This document shows positions 8,646-18,122 of a stretch of DNA of 64,000 nucleotides, one piece after another; the first letter of the stretch is position 1; each line of letters starts with the position of its first letter. The stretch spans positions 372,001 through 436,000 of the forward strand of contig NZ_BMRC01000008.1 in NCBI RefSeq assembly GCF_014648435.1, given 5' to 3'. The DNA comes from Nonomuraea spiralis. Its GTDB lineage: Bacteria; Actinomycetota; Actinomycetes; Streptosporangiales; Streptosporangiaceae. The notes under the pieces are model-generated. The model was given only the letters and a program-made list of their open reading frames with translations. It did no database searches and was not told the DNA's origin. The position numbers were made by a program, and so were the translations under genes.

Positions 8646-9755
8646 TCAGGGCTTGGGGGTGTACGGGTTGCGGCGGGTGGAGCCGGGGGTTGGACGGCCG
8701 GCGCCTGCGGGGACGCGTGCGCGGCCTCCCGCGGCCGGCTGCGCCGCGATCGCGTCCGGCGAGCCCGTCCCACCGAACGCCGCCTGAGCGGCGGAGGACG
8801 TCGCCTTCCCGGCACGGGGACCGGCACCCCCCGAGGGGGCGGCCTTCGAGGTGCGGGAGGGCGTCACGGGCTGGGGGGCTTCGGCGGGACGCGCGGCGGC
8901 CCTCCGGGGCCGGGGAGGGGTCTGCGGCGGAGAGGGCGGCGTGCTCTTGGCAGGCGCGGCGCCGACGCGGACGCGGACCGCCTCGAAGCGCTCGGAGCCA
9001 TCGGAACGGCCGGAGGCGCCGGCGCGCTCTGAGCGTTCCGGGTCGGGGGTTGGTGCGTTCCAGGGGCGGGGCCAGGTGAAGCGGCGGTGGGTGCCGCGGC
9101 GGCGGCCGGTGAGGCGTAAGGAGAGTACGACGGTCACCAGCACCATCGCGGCCAGCAACGCGGGCGGCGTGCCCAGGACGTCCAGGGGCGAGTTCCGGCC
9201 CACGTCGGTCCGCGGCGCGGGCACGAACGGCTGCTCGGTCGTACGGATCTCGGCCGCCTGGTCGGCGCCGGCCTTGACCAGCCGGGGAAGGCCGTACCCG
9301 ACGACCTTGTCGGTGTCCCTGACCTTGCGCTTGAGCCAGACACGATCGACGTTCGCCTCGATGGTGTGGAGCTTCTTGCCCTCGACCCGTTCCACGATCC
9401 CGACGTGATCGATGCCTTTGTAGCTCTTTCCGCCACTCCAGTCGAAGAACACCAGCGCGCCGGGCTCGGGCCGCTGTGCCCAGGCGTTCTGTTTGATGAA
9501 CCAGGCGGCATGGGAAGGCGTCCAGGCGAATTGCCCGACGTACGAACCGATATCGGCTTTGTCGGCTGCCCAGGCGATGAACATGTCACACCAGGGCGCG
9601 TCACGGTATTGAGTGTCCTGGACGCGATCCGCGTACCAATGGCCGAATTTGGTGGTCTGGCCGCTCTTCTCCTTGTAACCGAGTTCCTGCCGCACCTGCT
9701 TCAGCAGCGCGTCCGCGATCGGGTCCAGGGTGACTCCTCCCCGAAAAACCGACAA
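8646..9755 (-). CDS. CHAP-domain cell-wall hydrolase with C-terminal membrane anchor
   Basis: An amidase/endopeptidase-like protein of about 360-369 residues. The CHAP domain (about 15-160) shows catalytic Cys56 in APWCDMF, His117 in GIDHVGIVE and a polar residue at EANVD (133-136). One transmembrane helix (about 197-215, LLAAMVLVTVVLSLRL) is followed by an Arg-rich, Pro/Ala-rich tail. There is no signal peptide. The positive charges after the helix suggest the CHAP domain faces outwards. The start is uncertain: 9755 is a TTG with no ribosome site, whereas a strong GGGGAGGAG lies just before a CTG at 9728 (LDPIAD). The likely role is peptidoglycan remodelling. Confidence 0.75.
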   Translation of the reverse strand: MSVFRGGVTLDPIADALLKQVRQELGYKEKSGQTTKFGHWYADRVQDTQYRDAPWCDMFIAWAADKADIGSYVGQFAWTPSHAAWFIKQNAWAQRPEPGALVFFDWSGGKSYKGIDHVGIVERVEGKKLHTIEANVDRVWLKRKVRDTDKVVGYGLPRLVKAGADQAAEIRTTEQPFVPAPRTDVGRNSPLDVLGTPPALLAAMVLVTVVLSLRLTGRRRGTHRRFTWPRPWNAPTPDPERSERAGASGRSDGSERFEAVRVRVGAAPAKSTPPSPPQTPPRPRRAAARPAEAPQPVTPSRTSKAAPSGGAGPRAGKATSSAAQAAFGGTGSPDAIAAQPAAGGRARVPAGAGRPTPGSTRRNPYTPKP

Positions 9756-9822
9756 ATCACGATGGACTGTAGTAGCGCCATCGCGAAAGTGCTCGAATCA
9801 TTCAGAAAGTGTCTATATATGA

Positions 9823-9836
9823 GCCGAAATTTCGGC
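9823..9836. promoter_or_regulatory. Perfect palindrome in the CHAP gene promoter region
   Basis: GCCGAAATTTCGGC is a perfect 14-base palindrome in a locally AT-rich stretch. Read on the minus strand it is followed at once by a TATATA-like -10 sequence (9813-9819 region), so it would sit near the -35 element of a promoter driving the CHAP gene. It could be an operator; no binding protein can be named. Confidence 0.45.
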
Positions 9837-9878
9837 ATTGGGACCGATGTGACGGCTGAGGCTGCGGTGAATTCGAAC

Positions 9879-10649
<771 letters not shown>

Positions 10650-10678
10650 ACCCAGCAGTAAATCATTGGTTGAAAGAC

Positions 10679-10711
10679 TTCACAAGCAGATGCGCTGAAG
10701 ACTCTTGTGAA
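10679..10711. promoter_or_regulatory. Inverted repeat between the PP2C and DNA methyltransferase genes
   Basis: TTCACAAG (10679-10686) and CTTGTGAA (10704-10711) are perfect 8-base arms 17 bases apart, inside the 76-base divergent gap. A GAAAGACT/GAAGACT motif recurs beside each arm. It is well placed to be an operator for both directions; the winged-helix N-terminus of the downstream methyltransferase is one candidate binder. Confidence 0.55.
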
Positions 10712-10725
10712 CTACTGTGGGCCTC

Positions 10726-12564
10726 ATGAGCCACGACCCGACCGTGAATGCCGGGGACATCGCCCGGCTCGCGGGTGTCGGGCGTGCCGCGGTGAGCAAC
10801 TGGCGCCGCCGCCACGACGACTTCCCCCAGCCGATCGGCGGAACCGCCAATCAGCCGCTGTTCTCGCTGCGTCAGGTCGAGTCGTGGCTGCGCCGCTACG
10901 GGAAGTCCTACCAGGTCTCGCTGGGAGATCGGGTGTGGCAACGCCTGAAAGCCGCCGGCGATCTGCGGCTGGGTGAGCTGGTCGCCCAGGCTGGAACGTT
11001 GCTGACCAGCGGCGAGAGCGAGCTGGAGCCCGAGCTGGCCGGGCTGGTGCTGGAGCTCGCCGAGCGGCACGACCCGCTGACGGCGTACGAGTTCCTCTGC
11101 GAGCGTTACCTGGAGGCGCACTCCCGCCAGCTCTCGGTGACCCGTGACGACGTGGCCGAGCTGATGCTGCGGATCGTACGCGCCGACGGCACCACGGTCC
11201 TCGACCCCGCCTGCGGCGTCGGCACGCTGCTCCTGCCCCCGGCCGGCGCGCTGCCCGACCCGCCGGAACGGTCCGAAGCCGTCCCGGCCGATCCTGCGCC
11301 CGGCGAGCCCGGCAACGGGACGAGCCGGGGCCGGCCCGCCCGGGTGCTCGGGCAGGAGCTCAGCGCGACCTCGGCCGCCATCACCGCGGCCCGCCTGCGG
11401 TTGCGCGGCATCCAGGCCGAGATCGTGGCCGGCGACTCCATGCGGGTCGACGGCTTCCCGGAGGTCAAGGCCGACGCCGTGGTGTGCGACCCGCCGTTCA
11501 ACGAGCGGGCCTGGGGCTACGAGGAGCTGACCGGCGACCCGCGCTGGGAGCACGGCCTGCCGCCGCGCGGCGAGCCCGAGCTGGCCTGGGTGCAACACTG
11601 TCTCACCCACGTCAGGCCCGGCGGGCTGGTCGCCGTGCTCATGCCCCCGGCCGCCGCGAGCCGCAAGGCCGGCCGCCGGATCAGGGCCAACCTGCTGCGC
11701 GCCGGCGCGTTGCGGGCGGTGGTGGCGCTGCCGGGCTCCGACCTGTGGCTGCTGCGCCGTCCGAAGGCGGGCGAGCGGCCTCCGTCCGAGGTGCTCATCC
11801 TCGACGCGACGGCCGATCTGACGCTGGTGGAGCCCGCCTGGCTGGCCTACCTCGACGACCGCTCCGACCAGACCGTACGCATCATCGACCTGCTGGCCGA
11901 CGAGGTCGACATGACCCCGGCCCGCCACCAGCGGCGCGACGACGTGGGCCGGGCGTTCGCGCAGGCCCGTGACCGCTTCCTGGCCGCCGCCGCGCGCCCG
12001 CCCGACCTCCAGGTGCTCGACCAGCCGCTCGTCCAGCCGTCCACGACGCTGGGCGACCTGATCAAGGAGGGCCTGGTCATCACGTCGCAGGCGCCGCCCA
12101 AGATGGCCGCCGACGGCGGTGACGTGGCCGTGCTCATGGCCGACGACGTGCTGAGCGGCAGCGCGCCCTCCGGCCTGACCGTCATGCAGCCCGGCCTGAT
12201 CGTGATCCGTCCCGGCGACGTGGTGGCCTCCTACTCCAGCGTGCGGGTGATCGCCGACGGCGGCGCGGTGCTCGGCCCCCACCTGACCCTCTACCGGGTC
12301 GACGTCCGCAGGCTCGACCCCGACTTCCTGGCCGGCTTCCTGCGGGCCGCGGGCGGCCGGGTGACGACCGGCTCCAGCAGGTTCGACGTGCGCCGCACCC
12401 GCGTGCCGCGGTTGTCGCTGAAGGAGCAGAAGGCGTACGGGGAGGCGTTCAGGGCCCTGGCCGTGCTGGAGGACTCGTTGCGCGAGACCTCGACCCTGGG
12501 CCGTACCCTGATCAGACTCGGGCTCGACGGGCTGGCCGACGGCCACCTGCACCCGCAGTCCTGA
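10726..12564 (+). CDS. N6-adenine DNA methyltransferase with N-terminal HTH and specificity-like C-terminus
   Basis: A 612-residue HsdM-like enzyme. Residues 5-60 form a MerR/AlpA-like helix-turn-helix (VNAGDIARLAGVGRAAVSNWRR). The catalytic domain has motif I D160-PACGVG for S-adenosylmethionine and motif IV D255-PPF for the flipped base, the DPPF variant of (N/D)PP(Y/F). Residues from about 430 resemble half of a type I specificity subunit (LGDLIKEG, LDPDFLAGFLRA, RVPRLSLKEQ), so methylation and recognition seem fused. No nuclease or helicase domain is seen and none is adjacent, so it acts as an orphan or regulatory methylase. The ATG at 10726 is preferred to the GTG at 10717. A kinase gene follows after 39 bases. 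Confidence 0.88.
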   Translation: MSHDPTVNAGDIARLAGVGRAAVSNWRRRHDDFPQPIGGTANQPLFSLRQVESWLRRYGKSYQVSLGDRVWQRLKAAGDLRLGELVAQAGTLLTSGESELEPELAGLVLELAERHDPLTAYEFLCERYLEAHSRQLSVTRDDVAELMLRIVRADGTTVLDPACGVGTLLLPPAGALPDPPERSEAVPADPAPGEPGNGTSRGRPARVLGQELSATSAAITAARLRLRGIQAEIVAGDSMRVDGFPEVKADAVVCDPPFNERAWGYEELTGDPRWEHGLPPRGEPELAWVQHCLTHVRPGGLVAVLMPPAAASRKAGRRIRANLLRAGALRAVVALPGSDLWLLRRPKAGERPPSEVLILDATADLTLVEPAWLAYLDDRSDQTVRIIDLLADEVDMTPARHQRRDDVGRAFAQARDRFLAAAARPPDLQVLDQPLVQPSTTLGDLIKEGLVITSQAPPKMAADGGDVAVLMADDVLSGSAPSGLTVMQPGLIVIRPGDVVASYSSVRVIADGGAVLGPHLTLYRVDVRRLDPDFLAGFLRAAGGRVTTGSSRFDVRRTRVPRLSLKEQKAYGEAFRALAVLEDSLRETSTLGRTLIRLGLDGLADGHLHPQS

Positions 12565-12603
12565 CGGTGTAGTTTTTCCCGAAAAGGCTGCGGGGAGGGG
12601 CGA

Positions 12604-13494
12604 ATGGTCATCGGCGACCGCTATGAGCTCGACGACCTCCCTCTCGGTCAGGGCGGCATGGGAGCGGTCTACGCGGGCCACGACCGCCACCTCGACCGCA
12701 GGGTCGCGGTGAAGCTGCTCAGGCTGCCGAGCGGGCCCGATCACGAGCTGGAGCGCCGGTTCATCCGGGAGGCGCGCATCCTGGCCAGGCTGGAGCACCC
12801 GGGAGCGCCCGTGCTCTACGACTTCGGCACCCACGAGCAGCGGCTCTACCAGGTGATGCAGTTCATCGAGGGCGTCACCGTGGCCGACGTGGTCAGCGAG
12901 CACGGCCCGCTGCCGGTGCCCTGGGCGGCGGCCATCGCGGCGCAGGCGTGCGCGGTGTTGTCGGCGGCCCACGCCCTGGCGATCTGCCACCGCGACCTCA
13001 AGCCGACCAACCTCATGCTCTGTCCCGACGGCAGCGTCAAGGTGCTCGACTTCGGGCTCGCGCTGCTCAGGGACGCCGACGTCACCACGTTCACGAGGAT
13101 CGGCCAGATCCTGGGCACTCCGGCGTACATGGCTCCCGAGCAGATCCAGCACGGTGTGGCCGAGCCGCGCAGCGACCTGTACTCGCTCGGCTGCGTCCTG
13201 CACGAGATGCTGACCGGGCGGCAGCTCTTCACCGGGCCGACCGACTACGTGGTCTTCGAGCAGCAGGTCAAGGAGCGCCCGCCGGCGATTCCCGGCCTTC
13301 CCGTCAAGCTGGGCGCGCTGCTGGCCGAGCTGCTGGAGAAGCAGCCCGAGAACCGGCCCGCCGACGCCAACGAACTGTACGAGCGGCTCGCCCCCTTCGC
13401 CGTCGGGCTGCCGATGTTGCCCGGCTTCCTCGCCGAGGCCCCGAGCCCCGGCCGCATGTACGCCCGCATGGTCGGCCGCGTGCTCAGCCGCTGA
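12604..13494 (+). CDS. Small soluble Ser/Thr protein kinase
   Basis: A 296-residue Hanks-type kinase, essentially the catalytic domain alone. It has the glycine loop G15-QGGMG with Lys37 (VAVKLL), the catalytic loop H129-RDLKPTN, D149-FG, an activation segment ending GTPAYMAPEQ, and DLYSLGCVLHEML. Unlike PknB-type kinases there is no transmembrane helix, PASTA repeat or long C-terminal sensor; the tail after residue 265 is short. It probably shares a transcript with the DNA methyltransferase 39 bases upstream, with the PP2C gene just beyond. Phosphorylation of the methyltransferase is an inference from this arrangement. Confidence 0.92.
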   Translation: MVIGDRYELDDLPLGQGGMGAVYAGHDRHLDRRVAVKLLRLPSGPDHELERRFIREARILARLEHPGAPVLYDFGTHEQRLYQVMQFIEGVTVADVVSEHGPLPVPWAAAIAAQACAVLSAAHALAICHRDLKPTNLMLCPDGSVKVLDFGLALLRDADVTTFTRIGQILGTPAYMAPEQIQHGVAEPRSDLYSLGCVLHEMLTGRQLFTGPTDYVVFEQQVKERPPAIPGLPVKLGALLAELLEKQPENRPADANELYERLAPFAVGLPMLPGFLAEAPSPGRMYARMVGRVLSR

Positions 13495-13627
13495 CCGGCC
13501 ACGCCCGCCCACGCCCGGCCGACCCCACCGTAGCGCACCGCCGCCGGTCCTGAACGCGCTCTCTCGCATAACGCCGATCGTTACTTAACCTCCGTTGACA
13601 GAGCCATGCGAGGGCCGCGAATCTGAC

Positions 13628-13643
13628 GAGAGAGCGCTCTCTC
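13628..13643. promoter_or_regulatory. LacI-type operator for the beta-glucoside operon
   Basis: GAGAGAGCGCTCTCTC is a perfect 16-base palindrome 32 bases before the binding-protein start. A degenerate copy (GCGCTCTCTC right half) lies at 13556-13565. The core AGCGCT is that of CebR/CelR cellobiose-repressor operators, and the operon ends with a LacI gene. Confidence 0.75.
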
Positions 13644-13674
13644 ACATCCCCCCGTTCTACCCAGGAGGGTTTCC

Positions 13675-14967
13675 ATGACCCCTCGTATCCGGCGGCTCGC
13701 CCTGCCCGTGCTCACCGCGTCCCTGCTCGCGCTGGCGACGGCCTGCGGCGGCGGCGGAAGCCCGACCACGGAGGCGAGCGCCAAGCCCGGCGAGAAGATC
13801 AAGCTGACCATCGGCCTCTTCGGCGACTTCGGCTTCAAACCGCTCTACGAGGAATACAAGAAGACCCACCCGAACATCGAGATCGCCGAGGCCGTCACCC
13901 AGTTCAACGACCACCACAACAACCTGGTCAAGCGCCTGGCCACGAACGCCGGCGCGGCCGACGTCGAGGCGGTCGAGGTGGGCTACATCAGCACGTTCAC
14001 CTCGCAGGCCGGCAAGTTCGTCGACCTCAAGCAGTACGGGCTCGACAAGCGCCAGGGCGACTACCTCGACTGGAAGTGGCAGCAGGGCCTGAGCAAGGAC
14101 GGCCAGCAGGTGCTGGGCCTCGGCACCGACGTCGGCGGCCTGGCCATGTGCTACCGCAAGGACCTGTTCAAGAAGGCCGGGCTGCCGGACGACCGGACCG
14201 AGGTCGCCGCGCTCTGGCCGACCTGGGAGCAGTACATCGAGACCGGCAAGAAGTTCACCGCCGCGGACGTCGCCGGGGCCAAGTTCGTCGACTCCCCCGG
14301 CGAGATCTTCCGGGCCATGGTCAACCAGGCCCCCACCGGCCTGTACGACGCCCAGGACGCCATCATCGTGGCCTCCAACCCCGACGTGAAGAAGGCGTGG
14401 GACCTGTCCAACCAGCTCACGCAGGAGGGCCTGACCGCCAAGCTGGCCGCCTTCTCCCCGCCGTGGAACACCGGCTTCGCCAAGGGCTCGTTCGCCACGA
14501 TCATCTGCCCGGCCTGGATGACCGGGTTCATCCAGGAGCAGGCCAAGGACGCCTCCGGCAAGTGGGACATCGCGACCGTACCGGGCGGTTCGGGCAACAG
14601 CGGCGGCTCGCACCTGATGGTGCCCAAGCAGAGCAAGCACCCGAAGGAGGCGGCCGAGCTGATCGACTTCCTGACCTCCAAGGAGAACCAGGCCAAGGTC
14701 TTCAAGGAGGAGGGCACGTTCCCGTCGATCCCGTCGCTGTACGACGACCCCTCGATCCAGAACTTCACCAAGCCGTTCTTCGGCGACGCCCCGATCGGCA
14801 AGATCTACTCCGAGGCGGCCAAGGCGCTCAAGCCGCAGCACCTCGGCCCCAAGGAGGCCGACGTACGGGTCGTGATCGGTGACGGGCTCGGCCGGGTCGA
14901 GCAGGGCAAGCAGACGCCCGACCAGGCATGGGCACAGGTTCTCCAGGACGTCCAGAAGATCAAATGA
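13675..14967 (+). CDS. Sugar ABC transporter substrate-binding lipoprotein
   Basis: A 430-residue family-1 extracellular solute-binding protein. It has a lipoprotein signal peptide with lipobox LATAC (Cys24), followed by a Gly/Ser linker and the typical LTIGLFGDFGFKPLYEEYKKTHPNIEI start. It would be anchored outside the membrane and deliver a sugar to the two permeases that follow. The GH1 enzyme in the same operon suggests beta-glucosides such as cellobiose. The start ATG is preceded by GGAGG. It overlaps the next gene by 4 bases (ATGA). Confidence 0.92.
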   Translation: MTPRIRRLALPVLTASLLALATACGGGGSPTTEASAKPGEKIKLTIGLFGDFGFKPLYEEYKKTHPNIEIAEAVTQFNDHHNNLVKRLATNAGAADVEAVEVGYISTFTSQAGKFVDLKQYGLDKRQGDYLDWKWQQGLSKDGQQVLGLGTDVGGLAMCYRKDLFKKAGLPDDRTEVAALWPTWEQYIETGKKFTAADVAGAKFVDSPGEIFRAMVNQAPTGLYDAQDAIIVASNPDVKKAWDLSNQLTQEGLTAKLAAFSPPWNTGFAKGSFATIICPAWMTGFIQEQAKDASGKWDIATVPGGSGNSGGSHLMVPKQSKHPKEAAELIDFLTSKENQAKVFKEEGTFPSIPSLYDDPSIQNFTKPFFGDAPIGKIYSEAAKALKPQHLGPKEADVRVVIGDGLGRVEQGKQTPDQAWAQVLQDVQKIK

Positions 14968-15923
14968 GTACGCTCCCGCTGTCGGTGCCGGCCCGGCGCC
15001 GGCGGCGTAGTGTGCGGCACACCCTCGACGTGAGGGTGTCGCCGTACGCCTACGTCGCCCCCTTCTTCCTGCTGTTCTGCGCCTTCGGGCTGTTCCCGCT
15101 CATCTACACGGCCTGGGTCAGCCTGCACGACTGGACCCTGCTGTCGGAGGAGCACACGTTCGTCGGCGCGAAGAACTTCCGCACGCTGCTGGCCGACGGG
15201 TACTTCTGGAACGCCACGTTCAACACGCTGTCCATCGGCGTGCTGTCCACCGTGCCGCAGCTCCTGCTGGCCATCTGGCTGGCCCACCTGCTGAACCGGC
15301 GGCTGCGTTTCCAGACCCTGCTGCGCGTCTCGATGCTGCTGCCGAACGTCACCAGCGTGGTGGCCGTGGTGGTGATCTTCAGCCAGCTCTTCGGCCGCGA
15401 CTTCGGGCTGATCAACTGGGTGCTGTCGTGGTTCGGCATCGGGAACATCGACTGGGCTGCCGGCACCGCGACCTCGCACGTCGCGCTCTCCGTGATGATC
15501 ATGTGGCGCTGGACCGGCTACAACGCGCTCATCTTCCTGGCCGCCATGCAGGCCGTACCGCGCGACCTGTACGAGGCCGCCACCCTCGACGGCGCGAGCA
15601 ACCTCACCCAGCTGCGCCGGATCACCATCCCGATGATCCGGCCGACGATCATCTTCGTCGTCATCGTCTCCACGATCGGCGCGATGCAGATCATCGCCGA
15701 GCCCCTGCTGTTCGGCCAGAGCAGCGGCGCGGGCGGCGGCGTCGCCAGCGGCGGCCCCGACCGGCAGTTCCAGACGCTGGCGCTGTTCGTCTACGAGCAG
15801 GGCTTCACCAAGTTCGACTTCGGGTACGCCTCGGCGGCGTCCTGGCTGATGTTCCTGGTCGTGGTCGTCGCCGCCGGGGTCAACTTCCTGATCAGCCGGC
15901 GGGTGAAGGGCGGCACGTTGTGA
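14964..15923 (+). CDS. Sugar ABC transporter permease (MalF type)
   Basis: A 319-residue membrane protein with six predicted helices beginning with PYAYVAPFFLLFCAFGLFPLIY. The inner-membrane EAA loop is EAATLDGASNLTQLRRITIPM, which docks to an ATPase. The N-terminal 25 residues are an Arg-rich cytoplasmic tail. The start overlaps the binding-protein stop, and its stop overlaps the GTG of the next permease, so translation is coupled. No ATPase gene is in the operon. Confidence 0.93.
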   Translation: MSTLPLSVPARRRRRSVRHTLDVRVSPYAYVAPFFLLFCAFGLFPLIYTAWVSLHDWTLLSEEHTFVGAKNFRTLLADGYFWNATFNTLSIGVLSTVPQLLLAIWLAHLLNRRLRFQTLLRVSMLLPNVTSVVAVVVIFSQLFGRDFGLINWVLSWFGIGNIDWAAGTATSHVALSVMIMWRWTGYNALIFLAAMQAVPRDLYEAATLDGASNLTQLRRITIPMIRPTIIFVVIVSTIGAMQIIAEPLLFGQSSGAGGGVASGGPDRQFQTLALFVYEQGFTKFDFGYASAASWLMFLVVVVAAGVNFLISRRVKGGTL

Positions 15924-16723
15924 GGCTGCGCTACCTGACCCTGATCGCGGTCGCCTTCTTCTCCGCCTTCCCGCTCTACTACAGCGTCGTGGTGGCCTCG
16001 CGGCACAACTCGGCGCTGGCCGAGGTCCCGCCGCCGCTGCTGCCCGGCGGGAACTTCGTCGCCAACGTCTCCCGCGTGTTCGACACCGTGCCCTTCGGGC
16101 TGGCGCTGCTGAACTCGGTCATCGTGGCGGGCTCGATCGCGGTCGCGGTGATGTTCTTCTCGACGCTGGCCGGGTTCGCCTTCGCCAAGCTGAGGTTCCG
16201 GGGCAGGAACGCCATGCTGGTGGTCACCGTGGCGACCATGATGGTCCCGGCCCAGCTCGGCATCATCCCGCTCTACCTGCTCATGGTGAAGCTGGAGTGG
16301 ACCGGCACGGACTACGCGCTCATCGTGCCGGCGCTGGTCAACGCGTTCGGCGTGTTCTTCATGACCCAGTACCTGACGCGGGCGCTGCCGGACGAGCTGC
16401 TGGAGGCCGGGCGGGTGGACGGGTGCACGACGTGGGGGCTGTTCTGGCACGTCGTGCTGCCCGCCGCGCGGCCGGCGGCGGCCGTGCTCGGCATGCTGAC
16501 GTTCATGTCGGCCTGGAACGACTACTTCTGGCCGCTGGTCGTGCTGAACCCGGACAACCCGACCGTCCAGGTGGCCCTGTCCACGTTGGCCAGCGGGTAC
16601 GTCAACGACTACGTACTGGGCCTGGCGGGCACGGCGGTCGGCGTGCTACCGCTCGTGGCGGTCTTCGTCCTGTTCGGCAGGCAAATCATCGGTGGAATCA
16701 TGCAAGGAGCTGTTAAGGGATGA
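15920..16723 (+). CDS. Sugar ABC transporter permease (MalG type)
   Basis: A 267-residue permease starting at a GTG that overlaps the previous stop (GTGA). Six hydrophobic segments are visible, with the EAA loop ELLEAGRVDGCTTWGLFWHVVLP. The N-terminus is short, starting directly with the first helix (RYLTLIAVAFFSAFPLYYSVVVAS). It pairs with the MalF-type permease for sugar import. Its stop overlaps the GH1 start. Confidence 0.93.
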   Translation: MRLRYLTLIAVAFFSAFPLYYSVVVASRHNSALAEVPPPLLPGGNFVANVSRVFDTVPFGLALLNSVIVAGSIAVAVMFFSTLAGFAFAKLRFRGRNAMLVVTVATMMVPAQLGIIPLYLLMVKLEWTGTDYALIVPALVNAFGVFFMTQYLTRALPDELLEAGRVDGCTTWGLFWHVVLPAARPAAAVLGMLTFMSAWNDYFWPLVVLNPDNPTVQVALSTLASGYVNDYVLGLAGTAVGVLPLVAVFVLFGRQIIGGIMQGAVKG

Positions 16724-18090
16724 TGTTTCCCGAGGAATTCGTCTGGGGAGCCGCCACGGCCTCGTACCAGATCGAGGGGGCGGTCAAGGAGGACGGGCGC
16801 GGCCCGTCGATCTGGGACACCTTCTCCCACACCCCCGGGAACGTGGCCGGCGGCGACACCGGTGACGTGGCCTGCGACCACTACCACCGCTACAAGGACG
16901 ACGTCGGGCTGATGCGCGAGCTGCGGCTCGGCGCCTACCGGTTCTCGGTGGCCTGGCCGCGCGTCCAGCCGGACGGTACGGGACCGATCAACGCCCGCGG
17001 CCTGGCCTTCTACGACAAGCTCGTAGATGAACTACTAGCCGCCGAAATTTCGCCGTATGCCACGCTCTATCACTGGGACCTCCCCCAAGCCCTCGAAGAC
17101 CGCGGCGGCTGGACGGACCGCGACACGGCCTACCGCTTCGCCGATTACGCCCAGGCCGTGCACGACCGGCTCGGTGACCGGGTCGGCGACTGGGCCACGC
17201 TCAACGAGCCCTGGGTGTCGGCCTTCCTCGGCTACGGCAACGGCGTGCACGCGCCGGGCCGCCGCGATCCCGGCGCGGCCATGCGCTCGGCCCACCACCT
17301 GCTGCTCGGCCACGGCCTGGCGGCGCGCGGGCTGCGGGCGGCCGGGGCGCGCAGCATCATGCTCGTGGTCAACTCCGCGCCGGTGCTCACACCGGCCCAG
17401 GTCAACGACCCCTCGGCGGTCGCCGGCGAGGCGGACGCCGCCGCCGCCGAACGCATCCATGCCCTGCTGACCAGGCAGTTCCTCGACCCCGCGCTGTACG
17501 GCAGGTACCCGGAGGAGGTCCTGGCGGCTGCGGCGCGCAACGGCGGTACCGAGCACATCCAGGACGGCGACCTGGAGCTGATCAACGCGCCGATCGACCT
17601 GGTCGGGGTCAACTACTACAACCCGTGCGTGGTCGAGTCCGGCCCCGGGCTGCCGGCCGACGCCGCCTGGCCGGGCTCGGAGGGGGTGCGCTTCGCGACG
17701 GCGGACGCGCCGGTCACCGCGATGGGCTGGCCGATCGTGCCCGACGGCCTGTCCCGGCTGCTCGTGCGGCTTTCGAAGGACTATCCGCAGGTCGGGCTCA
17801 TGGTCACCGAGAACGGCGCGGCCTTCGACGACCTGGTCGAGGACGGGCGGGTGCACGACGAGCGGCGGGTGGCGTACCTGGACGGGCATCTGCGCGAGGT
17901 GCACCGGGCCGTCGAGGCGGGCGCCGACCTGCGCGGCTACCTGGTCTGGTCGTTGCTCGACAACTTCGAGTGGGCGGAGGGCTACCGGCGCAGGTTCGGC
18001 ATCGTGCACGTGGACTACGCGACGCAGACCCGGGTGCCCAAGGACAGCGCCCTGTGGTACCGGGACGTGATCAGCAGGAACGGCCTGTAG
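16720..18090 (+). CDS. GH1 beta-glucosidase, intracellular
   Basis: A 456-residue glycoside hydrolase family 1 enzyme. It has the N-terminal signature FVWGAATASYQIEGA, acid/base Glu163 in TLNEPW, nucleophile Glu364 in VTENGA, and the sugar-binding SLLDNFEWAEGY near the C-terminus. There is no signal peptide, so it hydrolyses imported beta-glucosides in the cytoplasm. ATGATG at the start overlaps the permease stop; either ATG is possible. Organisation parallels cebEFG-bglC of streptomycetes. Confidence 0.95.
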   Translation: MMFPEEFVWGAATASYQIEGAVKEDGRGPSIWDTFSHTPGNVAGGDTGDVACDHYHRYKDDVGLMRELRLGAYRFSVAWPRVQPDGTGPINARGLAFYDKLVDELLAAEISPYATLYHWDLPQALEDRGGWTDRDTAYRFADYAQAVHDRLGDRVGDWATLNEPWVSAFLGYGNGVHAPGRRDPGAAMRSAHHLLLGHGLAARGLRAAGARSIMLVVNSAPVLTPAQVNDPSAVAGEADAAAAERIHALLTRQFLDPALYGRYPEEVLAAAARNGGTEHIQDGDLELINAPIDLVGVNYYNPCVVESGPGLPADAAWPGSEGVRFATADAPVTAMGWPIVPDGLSRLLVRLSKDYPQVGLMVTENGAAFDDLVEDGRVHDERRVAYLDGHLREVHRAVEAGADLRGYLVWSLLDNFEWAEGYRRRFGIVHVDYATQTRVPKDSALWYRDVISRNGL

Positions 18091-18122
18091 ATTTTTTCCG
18101 TGCTCTCCCTCTTGGTGCAGTC

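Noticed and set aside
10663..13569. Long open frame antisense to the methyltransferase and kinase genes
   Set aside because: Same GC-frame artefact; it spans two real genes and their gap and shows no domain.
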